NCBI GenBank assembly: GCA_047600805.1
Contig: JASGKG010000001.1
Location: forward strand, 2,480,001-2,544,000
DNA length: 64,000 nucleotides
Direction: 5' to 3'
DNA from: JADKHC01 sp047600805
GTDB taxonomy: Bacteria; Verrucomicrobiota; Verrucomicrobiia; Opitutales; Opitutaceae
The position numbers and the translations under genes are program-made. Each line of letters starts with the position of its first letter. The first letter of the stretch is position 1. Under the pieces are notes generated by a model. It was not told the DNA's origin and did no database searches. It saw only the letters and a program-made list of their open reading frames with translations. This document shows positions 8,001 to 16,337 of this stretch, piece after piece.

Positions 8001-8303
8001 TCATCTGACCGGGTTGTGAACGGTGACGAGTTTCGTGCCGTCGGGGAACGTCGCCTCGACCTGCACTTCCTGAATCATTTCGGGCACGCCTTCCATCACG
8101 TCGACGCGCTTGAGGATCGTGGTACCGAAACTCATGAGATCGGCAACGGTTCTTCCATCACGAGCGCCTTCGATGATTTCGTAGGTAATGATCGCAACGG
8201 CCTCGGGATAGTTCAACTTGAGGCCGCGCGCTTGACGACGGCGGGCCAGATCGGCGGCCGTCACGATGAGGAGTTTTTCGCGTTCGCGTGGGGTGAGATG
8301 CAT
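8001..8303 (-). CDS. ureA: Urease gamma subunit UreA
   Basis: 100 residues, the standard UreA length. It begins MHLTPREREKLLIVTAADLA and contains RGLKLNYPEAVAIITYEIIEGARDG and the C-terminal VQVEATFPDGTKLVTVHNP, all diagnostic. UreA is the small structural subunit of urease. It is the first urease gene after urtE (77-bp spacer), so urea uptake and hydrolysis genes appear to be one transcription unit. Confidence 0.97.
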   Translation of the reverse strand: MHLTPREREKLLIVTAADLARRRQARGLKLNYPEAVAIITYEIIEGARDGRTVADLMSFGTTILKRVDVMEGVPEMIQEVQVEATFPDGTKLVTVHNPVR

Positions 8304-8380
8304 GGCAAACAGAAAGGAGTCAGAATTCAGGACCTAGGATTCAGAAGCAATAGCTGTATCATTCTAGATCTAGGCGCCAT

Positions 8381-9193
8381 TTATACCTGCAAATGTTCTC
8401 TTACGACATCGTCGGTGAGTTCAGAAATCAGACCGCTGGCAACAACCGTGCCGCGATCCATCGCATAAAACCGATCCGCCACTTCCCGACAAAAATCGAC
8501 ATACTGCTCAACCAACAAGATCGCGAGCGAATGGTCCTTTTTGAGCTGCTTCACAGCGTTTTGGATTTCAGCGACCGATTTTTGCGCTTCGTCGATCGCC
8601 TCGAGCGGAGCAGCCGGCGTGGTCAGCTTCTTCAAGGTGTCGCCGATCTGATCGATGATCGACGGCTGAATGCCCTCGGTGGGCTCATCGAGAATCAGAA
8701 TTTTAGGATTCGTAAGCAACGCACGGCCGATGGCTAGCTGCTGCTGCTGGCCGCCGGAAAGCACGCCGCCCTTGCGCGACAGCATTTCTTTCAGAACGGG
8801 AAACAGTTCAAAAACGCGGGCGAGCGCGTCACGAGCTTCAGCACCGCGGCGTTTATGAACCACCAAGCCAACCTGGAGATTTTCTTCGACGGTGAGGTGT
8901 GGGAAAATATCGCGGCCCTGCGGCACGTAACCGATGCCAGAACGCGCGCGAACATCGATCGACAACTTGTGGATCGGATTGCCGTCAAACACGACCGAAC
9001 CAAACCGGATCGGCAAGACACCGGTGATCGATTTCAACGTGGTGGTTTTACCCACACCGTTGCGCCCCATGAGAGCGACGACCTCCCCCGGCCGCACGTC
9101 GAGTTCGACGCCGCGCAGGATGCGTGAACCGCCAATGTCGGCTTCGACCGCAGTCAGCTTGAGAACAGGTTCAGTGGAAACAGGAGCAACCAT
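8381..9193 (-). CDS. urtE: Urea ABC transporter ATP-binding protein UrtE with internal insertion
   Basis: 270 residues from the ATG at 9193. Walker A GRNGVGKT (43-50), signature LSGGQQQQ (145-152) and Walker B ILILDEPTEGIQPS (165-178) identify a LivF-type ATPase. UrtE proteins are usually about 230 residues. Between the D-loop helix (DQIGDTLKKL) and LAILLVEQYVDF there is an extra polar segment of roughly 30 residues (about 190-220, with AIDEAQKSVAEIQNAVKQLK) that looks helical. The protein pairs with UrtD to power urea import. The start lies 13 bp after the urtD stop. Confidence 0.95.
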   Translation of the reverse strand: MVAPVSTEPVLKLTAVEADIGGSRILRGVELDVRPGEVVALMGRNGVGKTTTLKSITGVLPIRFGSVVFDGNPIHKLSIDVRARSGIGYVPQGRDIFPHLTVEENLQVGLVVHKRRGAEARDALARVFELFPVLKEMLSRKGGVLSGGQQQQLAIGRALLTNPKILILDEPTEGIQPSIIDQIGDTLKKLTTPAAPLEAIDEAQKSVAEIQNAVKQLKKDHSLAILLVEQYVDFCREVADRFYAMDRGTVVASGLISELTDDVVREHLQV

Positions 9194-9206
9194 GGCGAAT
9201 CGTTCG

Positions 9207-9977
9207 TCAGTTTTTCTTTCCGCGACCGAGATACACCTCGCGGACTTTTTGGTTGGACTGCACTTCGTCGAATTTGCCCTCGCAGAGCACCGTGCCCTGA
9301 TGAAGGACTGTGACTTTGTTATCGCACGCGATCTGTCGCACAAAGGTCATGTCGTGCTCGATCACGACGAGGCTGTGCTTACCGGCCAAACTTAGAAGAA
9401 GTTCGCCCGTGCGATGCGTTTCCTCGTCTGTCATGCCCGCGGCGGGTTCATCCACGAGCAGCACCTTCGGTTCCTGCGCGAGCAACATGCCAATCTCCAG
9501 CCATTGTTTCTCGCCGTGCGCGAGCATCCCCGCCTTCCAGTGGCTCTTCCCGTCGAGGCGCACGAGCTTGAGAAGTTCGTTGATGCGGTCGCTGTCCTCG
9601 GACTTCAGCCGTCGGAACAGAGAAGCGAAGACATTACGCGAACCTTTCAGCGAAAGCACGAGGTTATCCCAAACGGTATGCTCGGTAAATACGCTCGGTG
9701 TCTGAAACTTCCGTCCTAAACCGAGGCGGTTGATTTCGTACTCGTTAAGCTCGGTCAGATCGTGGCTCGCAGCCGGATCGCTGCCGAATTCGATTTTTCC
9801 TCTGTCGGGCTTGGCGCGGCCCGTGATCAAATCAAAGAACGTCGACTTGCCGGCGCCGTTTGGGCCGATGACCGTGCGTAGTTCGCCTTCGAAAAGATAA
9901 AAGTTGAGATTCGAGATGGCCTTAAAGCCGTCGTAGGTTTTCGAAACATCTTCAACCGTGAGAATCGGGTGCGGCAT
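9207..9977 (-). CDS. urtD: Urea ABC transporter ATP-binding protein UrtD
   Basis: 256 residues. Walker A GPNGAGKSTFFDLITG, the LivG-type Q-loop region GLGRKFQTPSVF, the signature region HGEKQWLEIGMLLA and Walker B VLLVDEPAAGMTDEE are clear. The YDGFKAISNLNFYLFEGELR segment is typical of UrtD. It lies 5 bp after the urtC stop within the urt operon. Confidence 0.96.
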   Translation of the reverse strand: MPHPILTVEDVSKTYDGFKAISNLNFYLFEGELRTVIGPNGAGKSTFFDLITGRAKPDRGKIEFGSDPAASHDLTELNEYEINRLGLGRKFQTPSVFTEHTVWDNLVLSLKGSRNVFASLFRRLKSEDSDRINELLKLVRLDGKSHWKAGMLAHGEKQWLEIGMLLAQEPKVLLVDEPAAGMTDEETHRTGELLLSLAGKHSLVVIEHDMTFVRQIACDNKVTVLHQGTVLCEGKFDEVQSNQKVREVYLGRGKKN

Positions 9978-9982
9978 GGTGG

Positions 9983-11149
9983 TCAGCTCCTGGGATTGGC
10001 GGTTTCGGATTTAAGCGCAACCGGCGGTGGCGCGGCGTCTTCGGGCGTGGCGGTTTTGCTGCGCAGTCGTTTCCACATCGGCGCGAGTCTACTCGGCAAG
10101 CTCACCAAACCGCCCGGAAGGAACAAAACAACGAGGATGAACAAGCCGCCGATGATGATCGGCCAGTAGTTCGCCGTTACACCGACGGTGGCCCAGCTCT
10201 TGAGCGCGTTGACAAAGATCGCACCGAGGATCGGACCAAACAGCGTGCCACGACCACCGACGGCAACCCAGACGACTGCTTCGAGCGAGTTGGCCGTGCG
10301 CATTTCTTCCGGGTTGATAATACCCGCCTGCGGAACGTAAAGCGCGCCACCGATCGCGGCGATGATCGCGCAAAGAACGAAGATGAAGAGCTTGTAGTGC
10401 GCGGTCGCATACCCGCTGAAGAGCGTACGATTTTCGCCATCCCGGATCGCCTGCTGCACAAGGCCGAACTTGGTCGTCCGCAACCAACGCCTAAACATAA
10501 AAACCAGCAGCAGGACAAAGCCGGTCACAACGTAGAGGCCGGTCATGGTTTTTGGTCCTTCAACTTTGTCTATGAGCGAATGGCCGAGGATAAATTTGTA
10601 GTCGGTGAAGCCATTGTTTCCGCCCATGAGAAGGTTGTTGCGGAAGAAAATGATTGAAGCCGCATACGTGAGCGCCTGCGTGAGGATGGAAAAATAGACG
10701 CCCTTGATGCGCGAACGAAACGCGAGAAATCCGAAGACGTACGCCACAATTGCTGGCACAAGCAGCACCATTAACATCGTAAACCCGAAACTGTCGAAAG
10801 GCTCCCAAAACGCGGGCAGCTTCGTCCAACCAAGAAAAACAAGGAAATCGGGAATCGGTTTCTTGTACTGTCCAAGCTCACCGATCATCCGCATCAGGTA
10901 CATGCCGTGCATGTAACCGCCGAGTGAGAAGAACAGCGCCTGCCCAAGGCTCAGCAGTCCGGTGCTGCCCCAGAGCAGATCGACGGAAATCGCGAGCAAC
11001 GCATAGCTCAGATACTTGCCCCAGAGTCCGCTCGTTACTCCGTATGGACTCAGCCACGGAATGACTACGAGAACGAAAAAACTGATTACACCGATCGCCG
11101 TCAGCTCGGTGGTGCGTCGCCGGGATTGACTGATTTCGAGAGATGTCAT
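9983..11149 (-). CDS. urtC: Urea ABC transporter permease UrtC
   Basis: 388 residues with about nine to ten hydrophobic segments. Diagnostic segments include YALLAISVDLLWGSTGLLSLGQ, AFRSRIKGVYFSILTQALT and the permease loop with GRGTLFGPILGAIFVN. It is a LivM-type permease of the branched-chain amino acid/urea family and pairs with UrtB in the inner membrane. The gene starts 3 bp after the urtB stop. Confidence 0.96.
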   Translation of the reverse strand: MTSLEISQSRRRTTELTAIGVISFFVLVVIPWLSPYGVTSGLWGKYLSYALLAISVDLLWGSTGLLSLGQALFFSLGGYMHGMYLMRMIGELGQYKKPIPDFLVFLGWTKLPAFWEPFDSFGFTMLMVLLVPAIVAYVFGFLAFRSRIKGVYFSILTQALTYAASIIFFRNNLLMGGNNGFTDYKFILGHSLIDKVEGPKTMTGLYVVTGFVLLLVFMFRRWLRTTKFGLVQQAIRDGENRTLFSGYATAHYKLFIFVLCAIIAAIGGALYVPQAGIINPEEMRTANSLEAVVWVAVGGRGTLFGPILGAIFVNALKSWATVGVTANYWPIIIGGLFILVVLFLPGGLVSLPSRLAPMWKRLRSKTATPEDAAPPPVALKSETANPRS

Positions 11150-11152
11150 GCG

Positions 11153-12934
11153 TCAGCCCTCCAGGCTCCGGTTTCGCGTTACGAACAAACCTGCGGGCCG
11201 CCACTGCAGGAACAAGATAATACCGGCAAGAACGAAGATCTTTCCGAACACCGCCGAATCCTGTCCGAGGTTTTGCAGGAAGTTTCCGATAAACGGCACA
11301 CCGCTCAACGAAGGCGCCCACGCCGGTACGTACTGTTGGAAAAAATTATCCACACTGCCGATCCCGACGGCGCTGATAACCGTGCCAGCGAGACTGCCGA
11401 CACCGCCGAGCACGACCACCATGAATGAGTCGACGATGTACGTCTGACCGAGGGCCGGTCCGACATTATCAATCTGACTGATGAACGCACCGGCGAGTCC
11501 GGCGAGCCCGCTGCCGAGGGCAAATGTCATCATATTCACGCGGTCTGTGCGAACGCCCATACAGGACGCCATGGTGCGATTCTGAGTCACTGCACGCATC
11601 AATAGGCCGAGCGGCGTCTTTTTCAGGACCAGCCAGATGCCTACGACAATCAGCACCCCGAAACCAATAACGAACATACGATTCCACCCAAAAATAATGT
11701 CGTTCACCGTCCAGTTTCCGCTCAGGAAAGCCGGGCTGGAAACATTCACGTTGTTCGCGCCAAACATGAGACGAAAAATCTGCTGCAGCACGAGCGAAAC
11801 ACCCCAGGTCGCCAGGAGACTTTCGAGCGGCCTGCGGTAGAGAAACTGAATGATGCTTCTCTCGAGAATTACACCGACAAACGCGGCGGCTAGAAAACTC
11901 AGTGGCAGCGCGGCAATGAAGTAGATATTGTACGCAGCGCCGCTCAAATGCAGGCCGGGAATCGAGATACTCAGGCCAAACGCGGGAATCGTCACGCCGT
12001 CGCCGAAGAAATTCTGCACCAGATATGTGGTGTACGCGCCAACGGCGACCATTTCGCCGTGAGCCATGTTGATCACGCCCATCAATCCGAAGGAAATTGC
12101 CAATCCAACCGCCAGAACCAGGAGAATGCTGCCAGCGCTCACGCCGCGGAAAAGCGTGCCGACGAAATCCACCGCGCTCCTGTGCTGCTCGACCGCATGG
12201 ATCGCCGAGCGAGCAGCCCGCTGCAGTTCGCCATTCTTTGCGGTCTCGGCTTCTTTCAGGGCCCGGTTAAGGAAATCCGAGCTGCTCAACGTATGGAGTT
12301 CGCGAAGGTCAACGAGTGCAGCGAGCTTCGTCTCAGACTTTGGATCCTTGAGTTTGGTCAGTGCAATAGCCTCGCGAAGCACGCGCTGCACCTTGGGTTG
12401 GGATTCGATTTTCGCGCGCGCTTCCAAGGCGGGAAGTTTTGAGGCGTCCTGCGCCTGTCCTATCGCCTGAATTGCTTTGATGCGGCGCGCGGGATCTGAA
12501 GCGCCAACATCGATCACGTCCAGCACCGCCTTCATCGCGCGCCGCAAACTGGAAGTATGCTCCACGGCAGCCAGTTCAGACGCGATGACGCGCATTGGTT
12601 TACCCTCAGCGCCAAGCAACGGCTTGCCATCGACAATGCGCTCAGCGACCTGGGTACCCGCAGGGTCTTTTTCGCCAACGAGCTGAACGGGTATCAGTGT
12701 CGAATCTGCCGCGGTGTAGAGAAACAACGCATCTCTCCGCCAGGCGGTAAGCAATGGTTCGATCGCATCGTCGCTCTGCCCCATCAACGATAGGATCAGC
12801 TCGCGTTTTTTTGCGTCTTCCTTCGCGAGCGTGGCGTTGGCGATGATCTGGCGGGGCGTTTCAGCTGCCTCGGTGATCGTCGCGACCAACAAGAGCAGGG
12901 CGTATTTCCAAAACTGACGGACAAGGCACAGCAC
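11153..12934 (-). CDS. urtB: Urea ABC transporter permease UrtB
   Basis: 593 residues, long as expected for UrtB. The N-terminus is a hydrophobic signal (KYALLLLVATITEA), followed by about 220 residues of helical extracytoplasmic domain. The LivH-type membrane domain then runs from about residue 265 (LAISFGLMGVINMAHGEMVAVG) to the end and includes MRAVTQNRTMASCMGVRTDRVN and VLGGVGSLAGTV. The N-terminal domain is a known feature of UrtB as opposed to LivH. A strong hairpin separates it from urtA, which would lower expression relative to the binding protein. Confidence 0.95.
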   Translation of the reverse strand: MLCLVRQFWKYALLLLVATITEAAETPRQIIANATLAKEDAKKRELILSLMGQSDDAIEPLLTAWRRDALFLYTAADSTLIPVQLVGEKDPAGTQVAERIVDGKPLLGAEGKPMRVIASELAAVEHTSSLRRAMKAVLDVIDVGASDPARRIKAIQAIGQAQDASKLPALEARAKIESQPKVQRVLREAIALTKLKDPKSETKLAALVDLRELHTLSSSDFLNRALKEAETAKNGELQRAARSAIHAVEQHRSAVDFVGTLFRGVSAGSILLVLAVGLAISFGLMGVINMAHGEMVAVGAYTTYLVQNFFGDGVTIPAFGLSISIPGLHLSGAAYNIYFIAALPLSFLAAAFVGVILERSIIQFLYRRPLESLLATWGVSLVLQQIFRLMFGANNVNVSSPAFLSGNWTVNDIIFGWNRMFVIGFGVLIVVGIWLVLKKTPLGLLMRAVTQNRTMASCMGVRTDRVNMMTFALGSGLAGLAGAFISQIDNVGPALGQTYIVDSFMVVVLGGVGSLAGTVISAVGIGSVDNFFQQYVPAWAPSLSGVPFIGNFLQNLGQDSAVFGKIFVLAGIILFLQWRPAGLFVTRNRSLEG

Positions 12935-12971
12935 GTCGGTATGAATTTTTTAAATACAGTTTTAAACCAAA

Positions 12972-13011
12972 CAGGAGGGATGGATTCATTTCGGGGAATC
13001 CACCCCTCCTG
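12972..13011 (-). terminator. Long hairpin between urtA and urtB (attenuator or mRNA-stabilising stem)
   Basis: The arms caggaggg-tggattc and gaatcca-ccctcctg pair over about 15 bp with one bulged base around a short loop. On the transcribed strand it is followed by tttggttt and an A/T-rich stretch. It sits in the 112-bp urtA-urtB gap. Such stems after a binding-protein gene usually give partial termination or protect the upstream mRNA, so UrtA would be made in excess over the permease. Confidence 0.75.
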
Positions 13012-13046
13012 AAACACACTATAGAACTAATCTTGAAGACTAACGC

Positions 13047-14315
13047 TTACTTGAACTTACCCTTGAGCCAGGGTTCGCCGTAAACGTTGTCGAAGGACTT
13101 GAGAATCTTGAACTGACCATCGGCCTTGGTTTCGCCGATGTAGACGTTCTTGGTCAGATGCATGTTCTTCTGCGTCTTGACGGTGCCACCTGGGCCAGCG
13201 AAGGAGATTTTCTCGGACTTCCAAGACTCGCGGACCTTGTCGACATCGAACGAACCCGCCGCTTCCACGCAAGCTTTCCAGAGGTAAACACCGTCGTAGC
13301 TCAGCACCATCGGCGAGCAGGTCACACGGCCTTCTTTGACGATGCCAGGAACCGTGCTCTTCGAGAGCCAAGCTTTGAAAGCACCCACGAATTTCTTGTT
13401 GGCAGCCGTGTCGAGCGACTGGAAGTAAGTCCAGCAGCCGAGTTGCCCAACCAACTTGTCAGCAGGAAGACCGCGGAATTCGTCTTCCGAAATCGAGAAC
13501 GAAACGACCGGGCAAGTTTCAGCGGTGAGACCGGACGCAGCGTATTCCTTGAAGAAAGGCACGTTGGTGTCGCCGTTGAGCGTGGAGATCACGCAAGCGT
13601 CACCGGAGGCAGCGAACTGCTTGATCTCGGCAACGATTGCTTGGTAATCAGTGTGACCGAACGGCGTGTATTTGCCGGCGGAAATGATCTTGTCGCCGTC
13701 CTTGCGGAAGCCGCCCCCGATGTTTTCGAGCGGAACACCCTTCGAGAGGAGATATTCGAGCAGAACGAGATTGGTGGTCTGCGGGTAGACGTAGTCAGAG
13801 CCGAGCAGGTAAAACTTCTTTTTGCCTTCGGCGAGGTAGTAGTCGACCGCAGGCGTGGCCTGTTGGTTGACCGCTTCCGCCGTGTAGCAAACGTTCGGGC
13901 TCTCTTCTTCACCCTCGTATTGCACAGGATAGAAGAGCAGGCCGTTGTTCTTTTGGAAAACCGGCAGCACGGACTTGCGGCTCACCGACGTCCAACAACC
14001 AAACACTACCGCTACTTTGTCCTGCTCGAGCAGTTGCTTCGCCTTTTCCGCGAAAAGCGGCCAGTTGGAAGCGCCGTCCACGACGACCGGGACGATCTTG
14101 TAGGTGTCGCCACCGACCTTAATGCCGCCCGCGGAGTTAATTTCGTCGAAGGTGAAGAGCAGCACGTCACGCAGCGAAGTTTCGCTGATCGCCATGGTGC
14201 CCGAGAGCGAATGGAGCACGCCGACCTTGACGGTTTTTTCTGCAGCTTGAGCGGAGACAAACAAGCCGAGCGCGACGGCGCCGGCCGAAAGGAGTTTGAG
14301 AGCTTTCGAAATCAT
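13047..14315 (-). CDS. urtA: Urea ABC transporter substrate-binding protein UrtA
   Basis: 422 residues. It begins with a signal peptide (LLSAGAVALGLFVSAQA, cleavage near AQA-AEK). The mature part reads VKVGVLHSLSGTMAISETSLRD, VFGCWTSVSRKSVLPVF, PVQYEGEEESPNVCYTA and GSDYVYPQTTNLV, all diagnostic of UrtA. It is the periplasmic urea receptor of the UrtABCDE importer. Relatives bind short-chain amides, but linkage to urease favours urea. Confidence 0.97.
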   Translation of the reverse strand: MISKALKLLSAGAVALGLFVSAQAAEKTVKVGVLHSLSGTMAISETSLRDVLLFTFDEINSAGGIKVGGDTYKIVPVVVDGASNWPLFAEKAKQLLEQDKVAVVFGCWTSVSRKSVLPVFQKNNGLLFYPVQYEGEEESPNVCYTAEAVNQQATPAVDYYLAEGKKKFYLLGSDYVYPQTTNLVLLEYLLSKGVPLENIGGGFRKDGDKIISAGKYTPFGHTDYQAIVAEIKQFAASGDACVISTLNGDTNVPFFKEYAASGLTAETCPVVSFSISEDEFRGLPADKLVGQLGCWTYFQSLDTAANKKFVGAFKAWLSKSTVPGIVKEGRVTCSPMVLSYDGVYLWKACVEAAGSFDVDKVRESWKSEKISFAGPGGTVKTQKNMHLTKNVYIGETKADGQFKILKSFDNVYGEPWLKGKFK

Positions 14316-14487
14316 ATTGATGCGATTTACTGGAGGAACTTACAGGGTACGTGGGGAGCGGGCCGGGCACAGTTTGGCTCTGCCCGCATGTTCGTGATAT
14401 TGGCTAACAACGCGCTGCTGCGCGCAGGCTCATTTTATCGAGCACCCGACTACAGCAGCGCGGAAAATTGCAGGCAGCGATTAGGCC

Positions 14488-15531
14488 TTAGAACTTGAAC
14501 CGGGCCTGGACGCCGTAGTACGTGGAGGAGTCGACCGGATCGATCTTGTCGTAGGTCGTGTAGCTCACTTCGCCGCAAATCTCGAGGTTACCCGTGATCG
14601 TGAAGACCGGCGAGAAAGTGTATTTCATGTACGTGGGCTTGTCCTTTGCTCCGTAGAGATTCGTTTTGCCGGTCGAGATGCGGCCGACGTAAGCGATCTT
14701 GTCGGTGGCGGCATATTTGGCCCAAACACCAGCAAAGTACGTCTTGAGATCTTCCACACCCATGGCGTCGAACTTCGCCTTGTAGAGCGAGTATTCAGCC
14801 GCGAGGGTGACCTGACCGGTAACGTATTGCACCCAGATGTCACCGCTGTAGCTCTTGAATCCGAGATCTGCGGGACTCGCGTAGTAGGTGCCGCCTGTTT
14901 CGGTTTCCGCACTGTTGTAGGCAGCACCGACGAACACCGTCAGCGCTTTGCCCTTGTAAGTGTAGTAGCCTTCGAGTCCGACGCCGTTGTCGAGGTCTCC
15001 GTCACCTTTTTTTACGTCGGTGAAGAAGTTAGAGTCGTTCGAATCGACCACCGCAATGCCAGCACCGATGGTGTCGGTGCTGTATTCGGCTTTCACGCCG
15101 GTGTGATAGCCCGGGATACCGGGGAACGCGCCAAGCGCATCAGTCGACCACGCGTACGTGATGTTGATCATGTTGACCGGATCAAACGCCTCATAACCGA
15201 GCCAGCTGAGGAATTTACCGCCAGTGATCGATCCGCCCTTGCCGAGATCGTAGGTGAAGTAGGCGTCGAGAATGGCGACCTTGTTGTCCGATCCCGAGTA
15301 GAAGCTCAACGTACCGCTCACCGGTGCGAAGTTGATCTTCGACGCCAGCTTGGTCGCCTGCAGATCCATGGACGATTTGTTTTCCGTATCCTTTATCTTT
15401 TGGGAATCTGCTAACCCGACGACATAGCCAGAGACGGAAAAATTGTCGTTGAGTTTGATGTCGGCGAAGGCGGAGCTGGCAGCCAGCGACAGGACGGATA
15501 CGCTAGCTAGTTGGGTGAAGCGTCTGATCAT
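14488..15531 (-). CDS. Outer-membrane beta-barrel porin preceding the urea transporter genes
   Basis: 347 residues from the ATG at 15531, with a signal peptide (LASVSVLSLAASSAFA). The mature part is rich in alternating beta-strand sequence (FSVSGYVVGLAD, LEGYYTYKGKALTVFVGAAYN, WVQYVTGQVTLAAEYSLY) and ends in a terminal aromatic strand YYGVQARFKF with C-terminal Phe, the outer-membrane insertion signal. It belongs to the putative-porin type of single-chain barrels. It lies 172 bp upstream of urtA on the same strand, so a urea or amide channel function is a reasonable inference. An upstream in-frame extension to 15786 is rejected because the signal peptide is internal to it. Confidence 0.88.
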   Translation of the reverse strand: MIRRFTQLASVSVLSLAASSAFADIKLNDNFSVSGYVVGLADSQKIKDTENKSSMDLQATKLASKINFAPVSGTLSFYSGSDNKVAILDAYFTYDLGKGGSITGGKFLSWLGYEAFDPVNMINITYAWSTDALGAFPGIPGYHTGVKAEYSTDTIGAGIAVVDSNDSNFFTDVKKGDGDLDNGVGLEGYYTYKGKALTVFVGAAYNSAETETGGTYYASPADLGFKSYSGDIWVQYVTGQVTLAAEYSLYKAKFDAMGVEDLKTYFAGVWAKYAATDKIAYVGRISTGKTNLYGAKDKPTYMKYTFSPVFTITGNLEICGEVSYTTYDKIDPVDSSTYYGVQARFKF

Positions 15532-15564
15532 AGGATGTGTGATGTTAGTGATGGTTGCAGATGA

Positions 15565-15654
15565 GGCGCACCGCAGGCATGCGCCCATGAACGGCGTTGC
15601 TAGAGCAGGATGCTTGCCAGCTCCCACCTGCTGGTGATTTTCGACTAAATCACC
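15565..15654 (-). promoter_or_regulatory. Structured 5' leader of the porin-urt transcript (candidate cis-regulatory RNA)
   Basis: On the transcribed strand three stems follow one another before the porin start: ggtgattt/aaatcacc (8 bp, hexaloop, 15633-15654), agcagg/cctgct (15604-15632) and ggcgca/tgcgcc (15565-15585). An alternative pairing ccagc/gctgg (15617-15634) is mutually exclusive with the second stem and takes bases from the first, which is what a switching RNA would need. I could not match it to the SAM, TPP, glutamine, guanidine or cyclic-di-GMP consensus. The ligand, if any, is unknown. Confidence 0.4.
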
Positions 15655-15660
15655 TCTGAA

Positions 15661-15682
15661 AAGGGCGATCACACGCGCCCTT
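15661..15682 (-). terminator. Likely terminator of the HTH regulator upstream of the porin
   Basis: A perfect 7-bp stem aagggcg/cgccctt with an 8-base loop is followed on the reverse strand by a short T run. It lies 28 bp after the stop of the HTH gene at 15710 and would separate it from the porin leader. It could instead be part of that leader. Confidence 0.55.
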
Positions 15683-15709
15683 AGAAACACCAACGTCGGG
15701 TAATCGGAG

Positions 15710-16198
15710 CTAGTTCTTTGGCCGAACGTGCTCGTCCAATTCCTTCCGCAGTTCTCCAAATTTGCCCAACTCGGCCGCATGGACAAAACCTTCCGTCACC
15801 GATTTCAATTCCTCCCAACGCGCACGAATCGATTTCGCTTCCGCTTCTGAAACCTTCTGATCACCCGCAGCACTGGCGATCACCTGAAGCATGTCGGCAA
15901 ATTCTTGCACAATCGCGTTGGTCGCGGGGATCAACGCCTGCGCGTGCGGTGCGGCATCGGGGTTGGTGATGAAAAAACCGCCCGCACGTTCACAGACCCA
16001 CTGCGCGATGCGCCGGTCGTTGGTGATGCGGAGTAATTGCTCAATTCGGTCCAGCGGGTTGTTCGTGCCGTGACCACTTTCGTCCGCAGGAGCTTCGGTC
16101 CACTTGTAAATAAGCGAAAGCGACAGAGCCATTTCGGCCGAAATCTGCTTTGCACTGGTTTTTTTTAGCACTTCCTTCAGCAACTCATGCGATTGCAT
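15710..16198 (-). CDS. Small HTH protein resembling phage CII/CP76-type regulators
   Basis: 162 residues. The N-terminal 60 residues (MQSHELLKEVLKKTSAKQI, then LSLSLIYKWTEAP and NPLDRIEQLLRIT) fit a helix-turn-helix of the phage regulatory CII/CP76 type. The rest is helical and ends in a charged segment. Such proteins occur as chromosomal genes in several phyla, so this alone does not show a prophage, and no other phage gene is near. It lies between the urea operon leader and divergent sucC, so it could regulate either. Confidence 0.65.
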   Translation of the reverse strand: MQSHELLKEVLKKTSAKQISAEMALSLSLIYKWTEAPADESGHGTNNPLDRIEQLLRITNDRRIAQWVCERAGGFFITNPDAAPHAQALIPATNAIVQEFADMLQVIASAAGDQKVSEAEAKSIRARWEELKSVTEGFVHAAELGKFGELRKELDEHVRPKN

Positions 16199-16337
16199 GC
16201 CAGCACGCTAGGAAAACGTTAAATCAAAGCCACTATAATCAGTAGCTGATGGAGGCCAATATAGGGGATAATCAGGACACGATTCCGGTTTTTTGGCGTG
16301 CTTGCCCGCCTACGCTATGGCAGACTGAACTTTTTCC

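Noticed and set aside
13158..14498. 446-codon open frame on the plus strand
   Set aside because: It lies exactly antisense to urtA, whose signal peptide and motifs are intact. The long frame is a by-product of GC-rich codon use.
15565..15682. Known riboswitch (SAM, glutamine, guanidine, cyclic-di-GMP)
   Set aside because: The conserved core sequences of these classes are absent. Only generic stems are seen.
15710..16198. Prophage, from the CII-like HTH protein
   Set aside because: No integrase, structural or lysis gene is present around it, and flanks are housekeeping genes.
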